Shown: positions 26,301 to 36,477, counted from the first letter of the stretch. The stretch is 64,000 nt of DNA from Thermohalobaculum sp039180675 (GCA_039180675.1 JBCDDC010000014.1:1-64000); one strand, 5' to 3'. The notes: generated by a model from the letters alone, not told the origin. Translations and numbers: made by a program.

Positions 26301-27197
26301 CTAGTTCAGAACGGCGATCGCTCTCAGTCTGTCCTTTGCGAAGTCGATGAAGCTGCGGACTTTGGCGGCGGCGCGCCGACCTTCGATGTGCACGAGGTGG
26401 ATCGGCAGGGGTTCGGGCTCGTGATCCTCCAGAACGGTCCGGAGTGTGCCTGCCTCCAGATCCGGGCCGATCTGGTAGGAGAGCGCGCGGCAGAGGCCCC
26501 AGCCCTGGCGGGCAACCGCGATCCCCGCCGCGACGCTGCTGACGACGAGGCGGGATCTGATCCGCACCACATCCTGCATCTTCAGGCCGAAACGCCAGTC
26601 GGCCGAGGGGCTGACCGGTGCCGCAGTCACGATACGGTGCGCCTGCAAGTCTGCAGGCGACTGAGGCAGCCCGTGGGCCGCGAAGTAGTCGGGCGCCCCG
26701 CAGACCACCCGGCGCACGCTGCCGACCCGCACGGCCGACAGGCCAGAGGAGGGTAGCGGGCCGATGCGCACCGCGATGTCGAAGCCCTCCTCGACCATGT
26801 TGACAATCCGGTCGACCATCAGCACGCCGGCCGTCACCTCCGGGTACGTGTCCAGAAACTCGGTAAGGATCGGCATCACATAGATCCGCCCGAACTCATG
26901 CGAGCAGGTGATGCGCAGTTGCCCGGTCGGTTTGGTCGCGGCGCCCGCCGCGGCATCGTCGGCGGCCCGGAGCTGTGCGAGGATGTGGCGGGCGTCCTCC
27001 AGATAGGCCTCACCCACATCGGTCAGCCGCACCCGCCGCGTGGTCCGGGTGAAGAGCCGCGCGCCGAGCCGGGCCTCCAGCGCATTGACGCCGCGGGTGG
27101 CCGACGGCGCGCTGAGCCCCACGGCACGCGCCCCGCCGGCGAAGCTTTCCGCTTCGGCGACGGCGACGAAGACTTCGAGGGTCTGGAGCCGGTCCAT
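26301..27197 (-). CDS. LysR-family transcriptional regulator
   Basis: 298 aa. N-terminal winged helix LQTLEVFVAVAEAESFAGGARAVGLSAPSATRGVNALEARLG, then a substrate-binding domain. It is divergent from a glutathione S-transferase gene and, beyond it, a PNPOx-reductase fusion; LysR genes typically control the adjacent divergent unit, so these two are the probable targets. Confidence 0.92.
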   Translation of the reverse strand: MDRLQTLEVFVAVAEAESFAGGARAVGLSAPSATRGVNALEARLGARLFTRTTRRVRLTDVGEAYLEDARHILAQLRAADDAAAGAATKPTGQLRITCSHEFGRIYVMPILTEFLDTYPEVTAGVLMVDRIVNMVEEGFDIAVRIGPLPSSGLSAVRVGSVRRVVCGAPDYFAAHGLPQSPADLQAHRIVTAAPVSPSADWRFGLKMQDVVRIRSRLVVSSVAAGIAVARQGWGLCRALSYQIGPDLEAGTLRTVLEDHEPEPLPIHLVHIEGRRAAAKVRSFIDFAKDRLRAIAVLN

Positions 27198-27336
27198 GGG
27201 CTGCCTCCATAAGCATTACTATCGAAACACAAAGCAATATCTTTTGAAATAAGTGAATTCTTTCGCATTTGCTTGTCATCTATCTCTTCGGTCCAAGGGG
27301 CAGAACATTCGACTCCAGATGGAAGAGGACCGAACC

Positions 27337-27984
27337 ATGACCACCGCTTTCCCCGCAGACGCCGCGCCCGTAAAGCTCTACCGCAACCCGAAATCCGGCC
27401 ATTGCCACCGGGCGGAGCTGATGATGGCCTTCCTCGGCGTGCCCTATGAGCCTGTCGATCTCGATATGGCGAACGGTGCGCACAAGGCGCCCGACTACCT
27501 GAAGATCAGCCCGTCAGGACAGGTCCCGGCGATCGATGACAACGGCACCACGCTCTCGGATTCCAACGCGATCATCACCTATCTGGCCGAGGCCTATGGC
27601 GATACGGCCGAGTGGCTCGGTCGGACGCCGGTCGAGAAGGCCGAAATCCAACGATGGCTGTCGGTCGCCGCTGGTGAGATCGCCAACGGCCCCTGCGCCG
27701 CGCGCCTGGTGACCTTGTTCGGGGCGGCGTTCGATCATGATGCGGTGAAGGCGAAAGCCCATGCGCTCTTCAAAGTCATGGACGCCGCGCTCGAAGGCAA
27801 ATCCCACCTGGTGAACGACCGGCTGACGCTCGCCGATGTCGCGGGCTACAGCTACATCGCCCATGCGCCGGAAGGCGGCGTGAGCCTCGACGCCTATCCC
27901 AACATCCGCCGCTGGCTGTCGACCATCGAGAAGGAGCCCGGCTTCGTCGGCATGGCCCGCTCGCCCATCCCGGACGCGGTCTGA
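27337..27984 (+). CDS. Glutathione S-transferase
   Basis: 215 aa. Thioredoxin-fold N-domain: VKLYRNPKSGHCHRAELMM, then PSGQVPAIDD (cis-Pro) and LSDSNAIITYLAE; helical C-domain with LTLADVAGY (N-capping box). Start ATG 27337 after GAAGAGGA. It is followed 41 bases later by the flavoprotein fusion; both probably serve detoxification under the LysR regulator. Confidence 0.9.
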   Translation: MTTAFPADAAPVKLYRNPKSGHCHRAELMMAFLGVPYEPVDLDMANGAHKAPDYLKISPSGQVPAIDDNGTTLSDSNAIITYLAEAYGDTAEWLGRTPVEKAEIQRWLSVAAGEIANGPCAARLVTLFGAAFDHDAVKAKAHALFKVMDAALEGKSHLVNDRLTLADVAGYSYIAHAPEGGVSLDAYPNIRRWLSTIEKEPGFVGMARSPIPDAV

Positions 27985-28025
27985 CCGATGACGCGCACCG
28001 GACCCTTTGCCAAGGAGGCAGGACG

Positions 28026-29651
28026 ATGACGATCGAGACAACCCACAACCCGTTCCACGCAGGCGAGCTCGAGGCGCAGAAGCGTGCGGGCGTTGGCGAC
28101 GTCGCCGCCAAGGTGGCCGGTTTCATCCGGAGCTACATGCCCGAGCAGCACCGGCAGTTCTATACCTCGCTGCCGTTCCTCGTCGTCTCGGCGGCGGACG
28201 GTCAGGGGCGGCCCTGGGTCACGATCCTTGAGGGAGAGGATGGCTTCGTCTCCTCCCCTGACCCGGAGACGCTTGCCGTGACGTCGAACCTGGATCCGCA
28301 GGATCCGCTGTTCGCTTCCTTCGAGGCCGGAACCGATATCGGTTTGCTGGGGATCGAGTTGGCCACGCGGCGCAGGAACCGCCTGAGCGGCGCGTTTCGC
28401 AAGACTGCCAGCGGCTATGCCATCGACATCCGCCAGTCCTTCGGCAACTGCCCGCAATATATTCGGGAGCGGGAATGGCATCGCGTCACCGGCGTGACGC
28501 CGGGCGATGCCATCTGGTCCGACGCCTTAAATGAGGCCCATATGGATCGCATCCGTCAGGCCGACACGATGTTTATCGGCACCGGCCAGCGGGATGCCGA
28601 TAACAAGCCCGCCAACGGCTATGATGCCTCGCACCGGGGCGGCGAGCCGGGCTTCGTGCAGATCGTCGACGCCACCCGTCTGCGCATTCCGGATTACGCT
28701 GGAAACAACTTCTTCAACACGATCGGAAACCTGCTGCAGAACCCGCGCATCGGCCTGCTCTTCGTCGATTTCGAAACCGGGGGCCTGCTGCAGATCACCG
28801 GGCGCGCCGAGATCGACTGGCAGCCCAAGGATGCCGCGGACCCGGCCGCGCGGCGGATGATCGACGTGACGATAGACGCCGTGGTCGACCGTCCCTCCGC
28901 CGTGTCACTTCGGTGGGATGGGGAAGGCCAACAGGTCCGCCAGCTTGCGCTCGTCAAGAAGGTGGAGGAGGCGCAGGACATCACCTCCTTCTACCTCGCG
29001 CCCGTGGATGGACGGCGGCTCGCGCCCTTCAAGGCGGGTCAGCATCTGCCGATCGAGCTGCAATTGGCGGAGCCTCTCGGTAAGGCGCGCCGCACCTACT
29101 CGCTCTCCGCCGCCTCGAACGGCAAAACCTACCGGCTGAGCATCAAGCGCGAGGCGAAGGGGCTCGTCTCCCGCGTCATGCATGATCTCCTGCAGCGTGG
29201 CGATGTGATCGAGGCGCGTAGCCCCTCCGGCGACTTCGTGTTGCCCGCAGGCGATTGCCCGGTGGTCCTTGCCAGCGCCGGGGTCGGGATCACGCCAACG
29301 ATGGCGATGCTGGAGGAGATCGCGAAGGAGGCCGGAGACCGGCCCGCATGGTTCGTCCACGGCGCACGCAACGGCCGATCCCACGCGATGCGCCGGGAGG
29401 TGGACGCGATCGCCGAGGCGCATCCGAACATCACTCGCCAGGTCTTCTACAGCCGCCCCAAGGCGGAGGACCGGATTGGTCTCGACTACGACCATCAGGG
29501 CCGTGTCTCCGCCGAGGGCCTGCTCGGCCTGAACGCCGGGCCCAAGGCCCACTACCTGCTCTGCGGCCCTGCTGCTTTTGTGGCCGAAATCCAAGCGGGC
29601 CTGGAAGCCCAGGGCGTGCCGCAGAACCAAATCCACTTCGAAACTTTCTGA
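28026..29651 (+). CDS. PNPOx-like domain fused to FAD/NAD(P) oxidoreductase
   Basis: 541 aa. About residues 30-260 resemble a pyridoxamine-phosphate-oxidase-like split barrel (FLVVSAADGQGRPWVTIL, NNFFNTIGNLLQNPRIGLLFVDF). About 300-541 are a ferredoxin-NADP-reductase module: FAD site RRTYSLSAAS, NAD site VVLASAGVGITPTMAMLEE and C-terminal LCGPAAFVAEIQ. Related fusion proteins often end with a 2Fe-2S ferredoxin domain; here the protein stops at HFETF without it. Confidence 0.88.
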   Translation: MTIETTHNPFHAGELEAQKRAGVGDVAAKVAGFIRSYMPEQHRQFYTSLPFLVVSAADGQGRPWVTILEGEDGFVSSPDPETLAVTSNLDPQDPLFASFEAGTDIGLLGIELATRRRNRLSGAFRKTASGYAIDIRQSFGNCPQYIREREWHRVTGVTPGDAIWSDALNEAHMDRIRQADTMFIGTGQRDADNKPANGYDASHRGGEPGFVQIVDATRLRIPDYAGNNFFNTIGNLLQNPRIGLLFVDFETGGLLQITGRAEIDWQPKDAADPAARRMIDVTIDAVVDRPSAVSLRWDGEGQQVRQLALVKKVEEAQDITSFYLAPVDGRRLAPFKAGQHLPIELQLAEPLGKARRTYSLSAASNGKTYRLSIKREAKGLVSRVMHDLLQRGDVIEARSPSGDFVLPAGDCPVVLASAGVGITPTMAMLEEIAKEAGDRPAWFVHGARNGRSHAMRREVDAIAEAHPNITRQVFYSRPKAEDRIGLDYDHQGRVSAEGLLGLNAGPKAHYLLCGPAAFVAEIQAGLEAQGVPQNQIHFETF

Positions 29652-29981
29652 CCCACTCCAGCGCCGCGCCATGTGGCATTCGGCAGCGTGTTGGGAGTGG
29701 TGCCCATCGGAATGTCGTGATGGTCCAGGGCAGCGCTCGACCCTGGGTGGGCGATCGCGTTCCCCTGTGCTGACAGTTGCGTTTCAAAGCATCGACGCCG
29801 CAAAAGCTGCGGGCAGCATCGCCACGCGCCCTCCCGCGGGGAGCATCGGGCGCTGCCCGGTGATGCCCACCAGGCAAGGTGGGTGGATTGATTGGCTCAG
29901 TTCACTCAAAGTGAAAGACAATGTCTTTCGTCCGCTTCGCGGGACGAAGCGGACATAAAAGAAATCAGGTAGCTTCCCTAT
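29652..29981. other. Intergenic region, nothing recognised
   Basis: No supported coding frame or RNA structure between the flavoprotein gene and the convergent GFA gene. Short open frames here lack ribosome sites and similarity. Confidence 0.6.
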
Positions 29982-30407
29982 CTATTGATAACCGTCTGGA
30001 TCCTTAGGGGTGTGTAACAAAGTGCCTTCAAATGCTTCGAGATCATCAGTCATTTGCAACCATGGCAACTTGCTTTGCTTGTTGACGTGAAACGTCGGTT
30101 TGAAGTCTTCTGGGTTTTCGAGCGACGCAGCATAAAGGTGCATACCACCCGGATAGTGATCGGCTTCAAATCCAATGGGTGACCCGCACGTCTTGCAAAA
30201 GTGCCTGAAAACGCCTTTGGAACTTTGGTAAGTACGTGGTTTTTCACCGGTCCACTCAAAGTTCTCTATTGGCACACCGAACCAAGCAACCACTGGCGCC
30301 GCACAATTCCGGCGGCAGTCATCGCAGTGGCAATAGCATGCCCATGTTTGATCACCCCGGTAGAGCCAGCTTGTTGTTTTACACAGACAATACCCGCGCG
30401 TCGCCAT
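29982..30407 (-). CDS. GFA/CENP-V family zinc protein
   Basis: 141 aa from ATG 30407 (GGAGGG seven bases upstream); a GTG at 30422 is the alternative. Zinc cysteines: C7/C9, C26/C28/C31 in CYCHCDDCRRN, C71/C74 in CKTCGSP. It differs in codon and base use from neighbours (more A/T), suggesting recent acquisition. A 20-nt match to its CHCDDCRR region occurs at 48485-48527. Confidence 0.85.
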   Translation of the reverse strand: MATRGYCLCKTTSWLYRGDQTWACYCHCDDCRRNCAAPVVAWFGVPIENFEWTGEKPRTYQSSKGVFRHFCKTCGSPIGFEADHYPGGMHLYAASLENPEDFKPTFHVNKQSKLPWLQMTDDLEAFEGTLLHTPKDPDGYQ

Positions 30408-30556
30408 TCGAATTCCCTCCACACCTCCGGAAACATAGGCCGCAGCCGGGTCTTGAGCTGGACATTTTTGGACGTTTCAAAGGCAGAATACGCCGGAGCC
30501 CAAGGTCAATGTGGGCTCAATGCCGACATCAGTTCCTTTACCGTGTGGAGTATAAT

Positions 30557-31338
30557 TCAGATCACCCATGTCGCCTTGCGTTTCTCGAAGAACGCGGAGA
30601 CGCCTTCGACCGCGTCGGCGGTCTCCCAGGTGTCGGCCAGTTGCTCGATGGTCCACTCGATCAGGTCTTCGGTAATCGGCAGCCCCATCCGTCGGGTCAG
30701 GCGTTTGGTGCGAGCGACGGCCTCTGGGGAGCAGGCGATGTAGGGGGCGGTTTCGGCCTCGATCGCTTCATCGAGGGTGTCGGTGGAGACTGCGCGGGCG
30801 AGGAGGTTCAGGCGGACAGCTTCCTCTGCCCCGAAGCGGCGGGACGACATCAGGACCTGGCGGGCGAGGCCCTCGCCCATCCGCGCCATCACATAGGGCG
30901 AGATGGTCGCCGGGATCAGGCCGAGGCGGGTCTCAGTGAGGCCGAACTTGGTGTCCTCGACCCCGACCGCCACGTCGCAGACCGACATCAGCCCGACCCC
31001 GCCGCCATAGGCCTGGCCGTTGATGCGGCCGATCAGGGGCTTGGGCATCTCGTTCAGTGCTTTCAGCATTATGGCGAGTTTGCGCGCCTCCGCCATCCGG
31101 GTCTCGCGGGTCGCCGCCATCTGCTCCTTCATCCAGGTGAGGTCGCCGCCAGCGCAGAAGCTGACGCCCGCGCCTGTCAGGATCACAGTGCGCACGGAGG
31201 CGTCTTCGCCAAGCTGCGTCGCGGCCTTGGTCAATTCGGCGATCATCCGGGCGGACAGCACGTTGTGCTTCTCCGGCCGGTTCAGCGTGAGGGTCGCGAC
31301 GCCGCGGGGGTCGGTTGTGAGGTCGATTGTGTCGAAGG

Positions 31339-31342
<4 letters not shown>
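30557..31342 (-). CDS. liuC: Enoyl-CoA hydratase family, probable methylglutaconyl-CoA hydratase
   Basis: 261 aa crotonase fold. Oxyanion-hole regions are FCAGGDLTWM and GQAYGGGVGLMSVCDVAV; the catalytic Glu in TETRLGLIPATISPYV fits methylglutaconyl-CoA hydratase. It overlaps the HMG-CoA lyase gene by four bases, which supports a role in leucine degradation (3-methylglutaconyl-CoA to HMG-CoA). Confidence 0.85.
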
Positions 31343-32196
<854 letters not shown>

Positions 32197-32474
32197 CAGA
32201 GGCGCGGGGCCGGAAGAAAGTTGGCTGTTGCTGCTGGGGCAGGGATCATCTGGCTCTCGACTGATGTGCTCTGGTTAGAGCAGAAATCCGGCGGACGCGG
32301 AACCTTCATTCGCGTGCGTGCGTCCAGAGGGGCTGTCTCGCGTGGCGAGGGATCACGCTGCCGCGCCCCCTCGTCGTTCCCATCTTGCAGCGCGGGATTG
32401 CAGGCAGTAGCGTTATGAAATTGTTTCTCGAGAGCCCGGCAACGGGGCCTGGGAGCGTTGATTGTGGTGGGCTA

Positions 32475-32951
32475 ATGTCTCAGGAGCCAGAAAACCAGCG
32501 GGCGTCAGGGCGTTCCATGTCATTTGGGCAGGCAGCGGCACTCTCGCTGGCCTTCGTACTGGGCGCAGCCTTTGCGACAGCAGTGATCCTCGGCCCGTCG
32601 CTGCTTGCGGATCGCCCCGCGCCGTTCTTCAACCTGACGGAGGAAAGCCCTCGCGCGCCGGACGAGAAGCCGTTCTTCAGTGTTGGCAAGAGGACAGAGG
32701 GGCCGCTCACGCTCGACGAGTTGCAGATCAACATTCCCGCGGAGCTCGACAGCATGATGACGGATGAGACGCGCGCTTGTTTCCTCAGGAAGATCGGTGA
32801 GCTTGCCGCAAAGGCGGGCGATCCGGAGACACTGGATCCGGCCGAGGTCGCCTATCTGCCCACGGATGGCAGTTGGGATGATCTGACCATCTACGCACGG
32901 CGTGGGATCCTGGCCCAGGCGGTGATTAGCCGGGCGATTGCGCTCTGCTGA
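32475..32951 (+). CDS. Hypothetical protein with one membrane helix
   Basis: 158 aa from ATG 32475 (MSQEPENQR); earlier in-frame ATG at 32415 possible. One transmembrane segment AALSLAFVLGAAFATAVIL (about residues 20-40), then a soluble, probably periplasmic domain with LTLDELQINIPAELDSMM and a C-terminal helix. No family recognised. Confidence 0.6.
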   Translation: MSQEPENQRASGRSMSFGQAAALSLAFVLGAAFATAVILGPSLLADRPAPFFNLTEESPRAPDEKPFFSVGKRTEGPLTLDELQINIPAELDSMMTDETRACFLRKIGELAAKAGDPETLDPAEVAYLPTDGSWDDLTIYARRGILAQAVISRAIALC

Positions 32952-33017
32952 ACAAGCTTTTCAAGCGGTTTGGAATTCCGACTGCCGGTCATCCCTGCAT
33001 GGCCATCGGCCCTTAAT

Positions 33018-33032
33018 GTTCCTATAATGTTC
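33018..33032 (+). promoter_or_regulatory. LexA (SOS) box overlapping a TATAAT -10 element
   Basis: GTTCCTATAATGTTC fits the alphaproteobacterial LexA site GTTC-N7-GTTC exactly. The spacer contains TATAAT (33023-33028), and the ATG of the radical SAM gene begins at 33035, where transcription would be expected to start; the mRNA may be leaderless. Confidence 0.65.
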
Positions 33033-33034
33033 TC

Positions 33035-34147
33035 ATGCATGAGCGCGAATCAGCGATCCCAAGGCGGCTGCCCGATGCGGTCAACGTGGAGTCCAGGCGC
33101 GGGCGGGCAGCAGCCAGCAACCCGGCGAACCGGTATGAGCGGCTGGCGACCGAGGCGGTTGATGACGGGTGGGAGCGGGAGGAGACAAGACCGCACCGAA
33201 CGCAGGTGACGATTGACCAGAGCCGGTCAGTGCTCACGCGCAACCAGTCGCCGGACGTGCCGTTCGACCGCTCGATCAACCCTTATCGCGGCTGTGAGCA
33301 TGGCTGCATCTACTGCTTTGCGCGGCCGACCCATGCGCAGCTAGGGTTCTCACCCGGGCTCGATTTCGAGACGCGGATCATGGTGAAGCCGCGGGCGGCG
33401 GAGCTGTTGGAGAAGGCGTTGAGGAAGCCTTCGTACAAGGTGCAGCCGATCGCCATGGGGACCAATACCGACCCATACCAGCCGGTGGAGCGGGAGTGGC
33501 GGGTGATGCGCCAGATCCTGGAGGTTTTGTGGAACTATCGCCATCCGATCTCGATCACGACCAAGGGGGCGCTGATCCTGCGGGACCTGGATCTCATGGA
33601 GAAGTTTGCAGGCGCGGGGCTGCTCAATGTGACGATCTCGCTGACGACGCTGGACAAGGACCTCTCCCGCGCGATGGAGCCGCGGGCGGCGGCGCCGGGA
33701 ACGCGGATCCGGATCATCCGGGCGCTGGCGGAGCGGGGCGTGCCGGTGAGTGTGAACCTCGCCCCGGTGATCCCGGCGCTGACCGATCATGAGATCGAGC
33801 GGATGGTGACGGCGGGGGCTGAGGCTGGCGCGGTCTCGGCGGGCATGATCCTGCTGCGCCTGCCGCTGGAGGTCTCGGCCCTCTTTCGCGACTGGCTTGT
33901 CCGCGAGTTTCCCGACCGGGCCGTGCGGGTGATGGGAAGGGTGCGGGAGACGCATGGCGGTAAGGACTATGACAGCGCCTGGGGCAAGCGGCTGAGGGGA
34001 GAGGGTGCGCATGCGACCCTAATCCAGCGGCGGTTCCGCTTAGCGCTGGAGAAGAATGGGCTGACGCGGCGGCGACTGGCGAACCTGCGCACGGATCTCT
34101 TTCGCCTGCCCGTCCGGGCCGGCGATCAGTTGAGACTCGATCTCTGA
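33035..34147 (+). CDS. PA0069-family radical SAM protein (SplB-like)
   Basis: 370 aa. Radical SAM cluster motif CEHGCIYC (C-x3-C-x2-C, about residues 88-95) followed by FARPTHAQLGFSPGLDFE; related to spore photoproduct lyase-type enzymes, although the function of the PA0069 group is not established. A perfect SOS box overlaps its promoter, pointing to DNA-damage induction and a role in repair or damage response. A 59-aa gene follows 11 bases later. Confidence 0.9.
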   Translation: MHERESAIPRRLPDAVNVESRRGRAAASNPANRYERLATEAVDDGWEREETRPHRTQVTIDQSRSVLTRNQSPDVPFDRSINPYRGCEHGCIYCFARPTHAQLGFSPGLDFETRIMVKPRAAELLEKALRKPSYKVQPIAMGTNTDPYQPVEREWRVMRQILEVLWNYRHPISITTKGALILRDLDLMEKFAGAGLLNVTISLTTLDKDLSRAMEPRAAAPGTRIRIIRALAERGVPVSVNLAPVIPALTDHEIERMVTAGAEAGAVSAGMILLRLPLEVSALFRDWLVREFPDRAVRVMGRVRETHGGKDYDSAWGKRLRGEGAHATLIQRRFRLALEKNGLTRRRLANLRTDLFRLPVRAGDQLRLDL

Positions 34148-34158
34148 GGAGGACGGCG

Positions 34159-34338
34159 ATGATCAAGTTCCACTATCCCAATGGCGAGGTCTGCTGGCGG
34201 GCGCTGCATTCGGTGCATGCGGTGTTCTATTCGCCCGATGGCGTGCTGACCGCGCGGACGGACCGGCCGGATGGGAGTTACTACGAGTTCGAGATCAAGG
34301 GATTCGAGCTGGTCGAGACCGGCAAGGTCTATCCTTAA
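34159..34338 (+). CDS. Small hypothetical protein behind the radical SAM gene
   Basis: 59 aa (MIKFHYPNGEVCWRALHS... ending TGKVYP). GAGGAGGAC lies directly upstream of the ATG. The predicted structure is mostly beta strands. No family recognised; it is probably cotranscribed with the SOS-regulated radical SAM gene. Confidence 0.65.
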   Translation: MIKFHYPNGEVCWRALHSVHAVFYSPDGVLTARTDRPDGSYYEFEIKGFELVETGKVYP

Positions 34339-34340
34339 AC

Positions 34341-34377
34341 AGCGAGCCAAGCGGAATGCGCGTGCCGCGCATGCACC
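34341..34377 (-). repeat. Second copy of the 10.4-kb palindromic element (left part)
   Basis: On the minus strand, ATGCGCG and CGCGCAT flank a short loop, followed by TCCGCTTGGCTCGC; this matches 10428-10468 with a 5-bp shorter loop and a few changes. Positioned just after the small gene, it could also end transcription. Confidence 0.6.
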
Positions 34378-34521
34378 TTTTGCGGGCGCCCCCCATCCGG
34401 GACGCGCGGCCCCCACCCATCCTCCCCTGGGGAGAGGAAGCGCGGGATGGCGGGTTGCGGGGCCGGATTGGCGCTATATCGTGCTGCGACAGATTTCGGC
34501 GATTTGGAGGGGGAGCGGGAG

Positions 34522-35220
34522 TTGTCTGAGGAGAGCGTTTGGGCATCGAACTGGTTCCTGACCCATGGGATCGATCTTCGGCCGGAGGGCCTGGAGCCCA
34601 ATTCCGAGGCGGATATGCTGCGCCTCAAGACATTCACGCGCCGGATGCTCAACTACCAGCCTGCCGATCCGGCGCATGCGCCGACCAGGGCCTGGGCTTA
34701 TCGGATCACCAAGGCGCAGAGCCGGGGGCTGCCTGATTTCTTCCTAATCGAGGAGGGCATGCCTTGTGTGAGTGCCCGGGCGCGAGCGGTGCTGGAGCGG
34801 TTCGATCTCGGCGATAGCCGGTTCTTTGATATCGAGCTGATGGTCTATGAAGGGACCACGATGCCCGGGGGGCCGTATTTCTACTTCAACATGACGAGTG
34901 TGAAACCGGGAGCGGTGCTGTTCGACAGGTCACCGGTGAAGCGAATGACATCTGGACGATGGCAACCGGCTTGCTATGATACGCTTTCCTACGAGAACTT
35001 CTGGGTAAACTCTTCTTCTTTTCCAGGCGCGGACGTGTGGGGCGATCCCGAACTCATCAGATCAGTCTTCTTTTCCGACGCCCTTGCCAAGGCGATCAGG
35101 CACGAAAAGCTGACCGGGATGAAGCTCTTTCCCTGCGCTTTCGACGCCAGCGCTGCATCCCGCCATTTGGAGAGGCTGGTGAATGGCTCGCCTCGAAGAC
35201 ACAACCGGTTGGCTGGATGA
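34522..35220 (+). CDS. Imm11/DUF1629-like protein (candidate immunity protein)
   Basis: 232 aa from TTG 34522, preceded by GGAGGGGGAGCGGGAG; a GTG/ATG 75 bases upstream is the alternative. Features: SVWASNWFLT at the N-terminus, LPDFFLIEEGMPCVSARARAVLERFD (residues about 70-95), PYFYFNMTSVKPGAVLFD, and C-terminal VFFSDALAKAIRHEKLTGMKLFPC, the layout of the Imm11 (DUF1629) family of polymorphic-toxin immunity proteins. A decayed duplicate lies at 35941-36477. No toxin gene is next to it. Confidence 0.6.
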   Translation: MSEESVWASNWFLTHGIDLRPEGLEPNSEADMLRLKTFTRRMLNYQPADPAHAPTRAWAYRITKAQSRGLPDFFLIEEGMPCVSARARAVLERFDLGDSRFFDIELMVYEGTTMPGGPYFYFNMTSVKPGAVLFDRSPVKRMTSGRWQPACYDTLSYENFWVNSSSFPGADVWGDPELIRSVFFSDALAKAIRHEKLTGMKLFPCAFDASAASRHLERLVNGSPRRHNRLAG

Positions 35221-35638
35221 CAAGAGAGCTTACTGGGACGCCGAAAAGAAGTCCAAGACGGCAGCCTCCAGCCCCCGGCCAGGCCCATCTCCGAAGATCC
35301 CTGTTTCTCACGTTATGATATGTGCGGAACTCGCTTTGCGTGATCCGGTTGCTCGTGCCGCGATCGAAGAATTGGTCGCTTGGCAGCGAGAGCACAAGAA
35401 CATCGTCGAAGGTCACGACTTCTTTCCCGGAAATGCATCGGTGACCCTGGGCTGGTTCTGTGAATGGTATCGGCTTACTGCGGGGGTCGAAGACAACATG
35501 CTGGCTTGGGCGGTCGCTACGCAATTTATTGTGTATGTCGCACGAGGCGAGGTTTCTGGTGTCAGATCGCAGGGGGCTCTGGAGTATCTAAAGGTTGGAA
35601 ATCCTAACTTTTTTATCTTTGACATAGAGAAGGACTGA
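35183..35638 (+). CDS. Hypothetical protein in Imm11-like cluster
   Basis: 151 aa; overlaps the preceding gene by 38 bases with GGAGAGG before its ATG. Contains HDFFPGNASVTLGWFCEWYR and a helical C-terminus ending NPNFFIFDIEKD. Lower GC than the flanks. No family recognised; the location between two Imm11-like copies suggests another immunity or accessory protein. Confidence 0.6.
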   Translation: MARLEDTTGWLDDKRAYWDAEKKSKTAASSPRPGPSPKIPVSHVMICAELALRDPVARAAIEELVAWQREHKNIVEGHDFFPGNASVTLGWFCEWYRLTAGVEDNMLAWAVATQFIVYVARGEVSGVRSQGALEYLKVGNPNFFIFDIEKD

Positions 35639-35641
35639 TCA

Positions 35642-35833
35642 GTGGATTTTATTCTTGTTGACGGACCGGTACTCCAAGATGTCGCCAAACGTACTGGCCG
35701 CGAAGGCCTTGATGCGCTAGCTGCGAGAGCTGACAAGGTTGCACTCAACAGTGAAATTATTGAAGAAGCTCTGCGTGGCGCTGAACCCGATGAACGTGCT
35801 GTTATTCAGAGCTGGCTGAGGCATTTTCAGTGA
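35642..35833 (+). CDS. Small hypothetical protein in Imm11-like cluster
   Basis: 63 aa from GTG 35642, three bases after the previous stop and preceded by GAAGGA. Helical, acidic, with VALNSEIIEEALRGAEPDERAVI. Unknown role; tight spacing indicates the same operon. Confidence 0.5.
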   Translation: MDFILVDGPVLQDVAKRTGREGLDALAARADKVALNSEIIEEALRGAEPDERAVIQSWLRHFQ

Positions 35834-35940
35834 CGCCATTCCAGCATTTTGGAAGGGGTAGTGCGCCTCTTAGCTATTGCAACGAGAGAACAGTTTGAGG
35901 CCCGGCTGATGTTCCGGTTTAACTTGAGGGAGAAAGATTA

Positions 35941-36477
35941 GTGGCCCATGGAATGATCCAGAACGTTGCGGAGGCAGATGATATGGGGACTTCCGTGACC
36001 AAGCCAAAGATCTGGGCGTCTAACTGGTTGAGGGATATTCCACTCGCTTTCCGTACTGACAAGTTGGAGATCGGATCAGAAGCCTTCCAATCTCGGTGTA
36101 CGGCGTTCAACTGGCCGATGTGCAATTACCTGCCGGCGGATTCCGTGCATGCGCCGAAACAGGCATGGGGCTATATCAAGCTGAGCCACATGCCGGATTC
36201 TTTCTCATTCAAAATGGCGTCCCGTGCGTCAGTGCCCGGGCGCGGGCGGCGCTGGAGCGGTTCGATCTTGGCGGAAGCCGGTTTGACGAGACCCCGACAG
36301 CGCAGCCACTCCCACGAAAATTACATGGTCAATCCACCGTTGGACGACGGGGCGGATCTTTGGGGGGATCCGAACTTGGCTGACACGTTCTTCTTCTCTG
36401 ACGCGCTCGCAACGGTGATTAAAGAGGAGAAGCTGCAAGGGATGAAGCTGTTCCCCTGCACGATCGTCTCGCCTTAA
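35941..36477 (+). pseudogene. Decayed second Imm11-like copy
   Basis: Start and end of this frame match the gene at 34522: KIWASNWLRD and NYLPADSVHAPKQAWGY at the front, DGADLWGDPNLADTFFFSDALATVIKEEKLQGMKLFPC at the back. The middle homology, FFLIQNGVPCVSARARAALERFDLGGSRF, lies in a different frame (about 36190-36285), and about 50 residues are missing after it. So a frameshift plus an internal deletion separate the two halves, although the frame itself is open. Confidence 0.7.

Noticed and set aside
34383..34460. Possible fourth copy of the 81-bp element (CCCACCCATCC with CTCCCCTGGGGAG)
   Set aside because: It shares GC-rich words and a small hairpin but does not align over the length or pair at its ends like copies A-C; it may be another repeat family.
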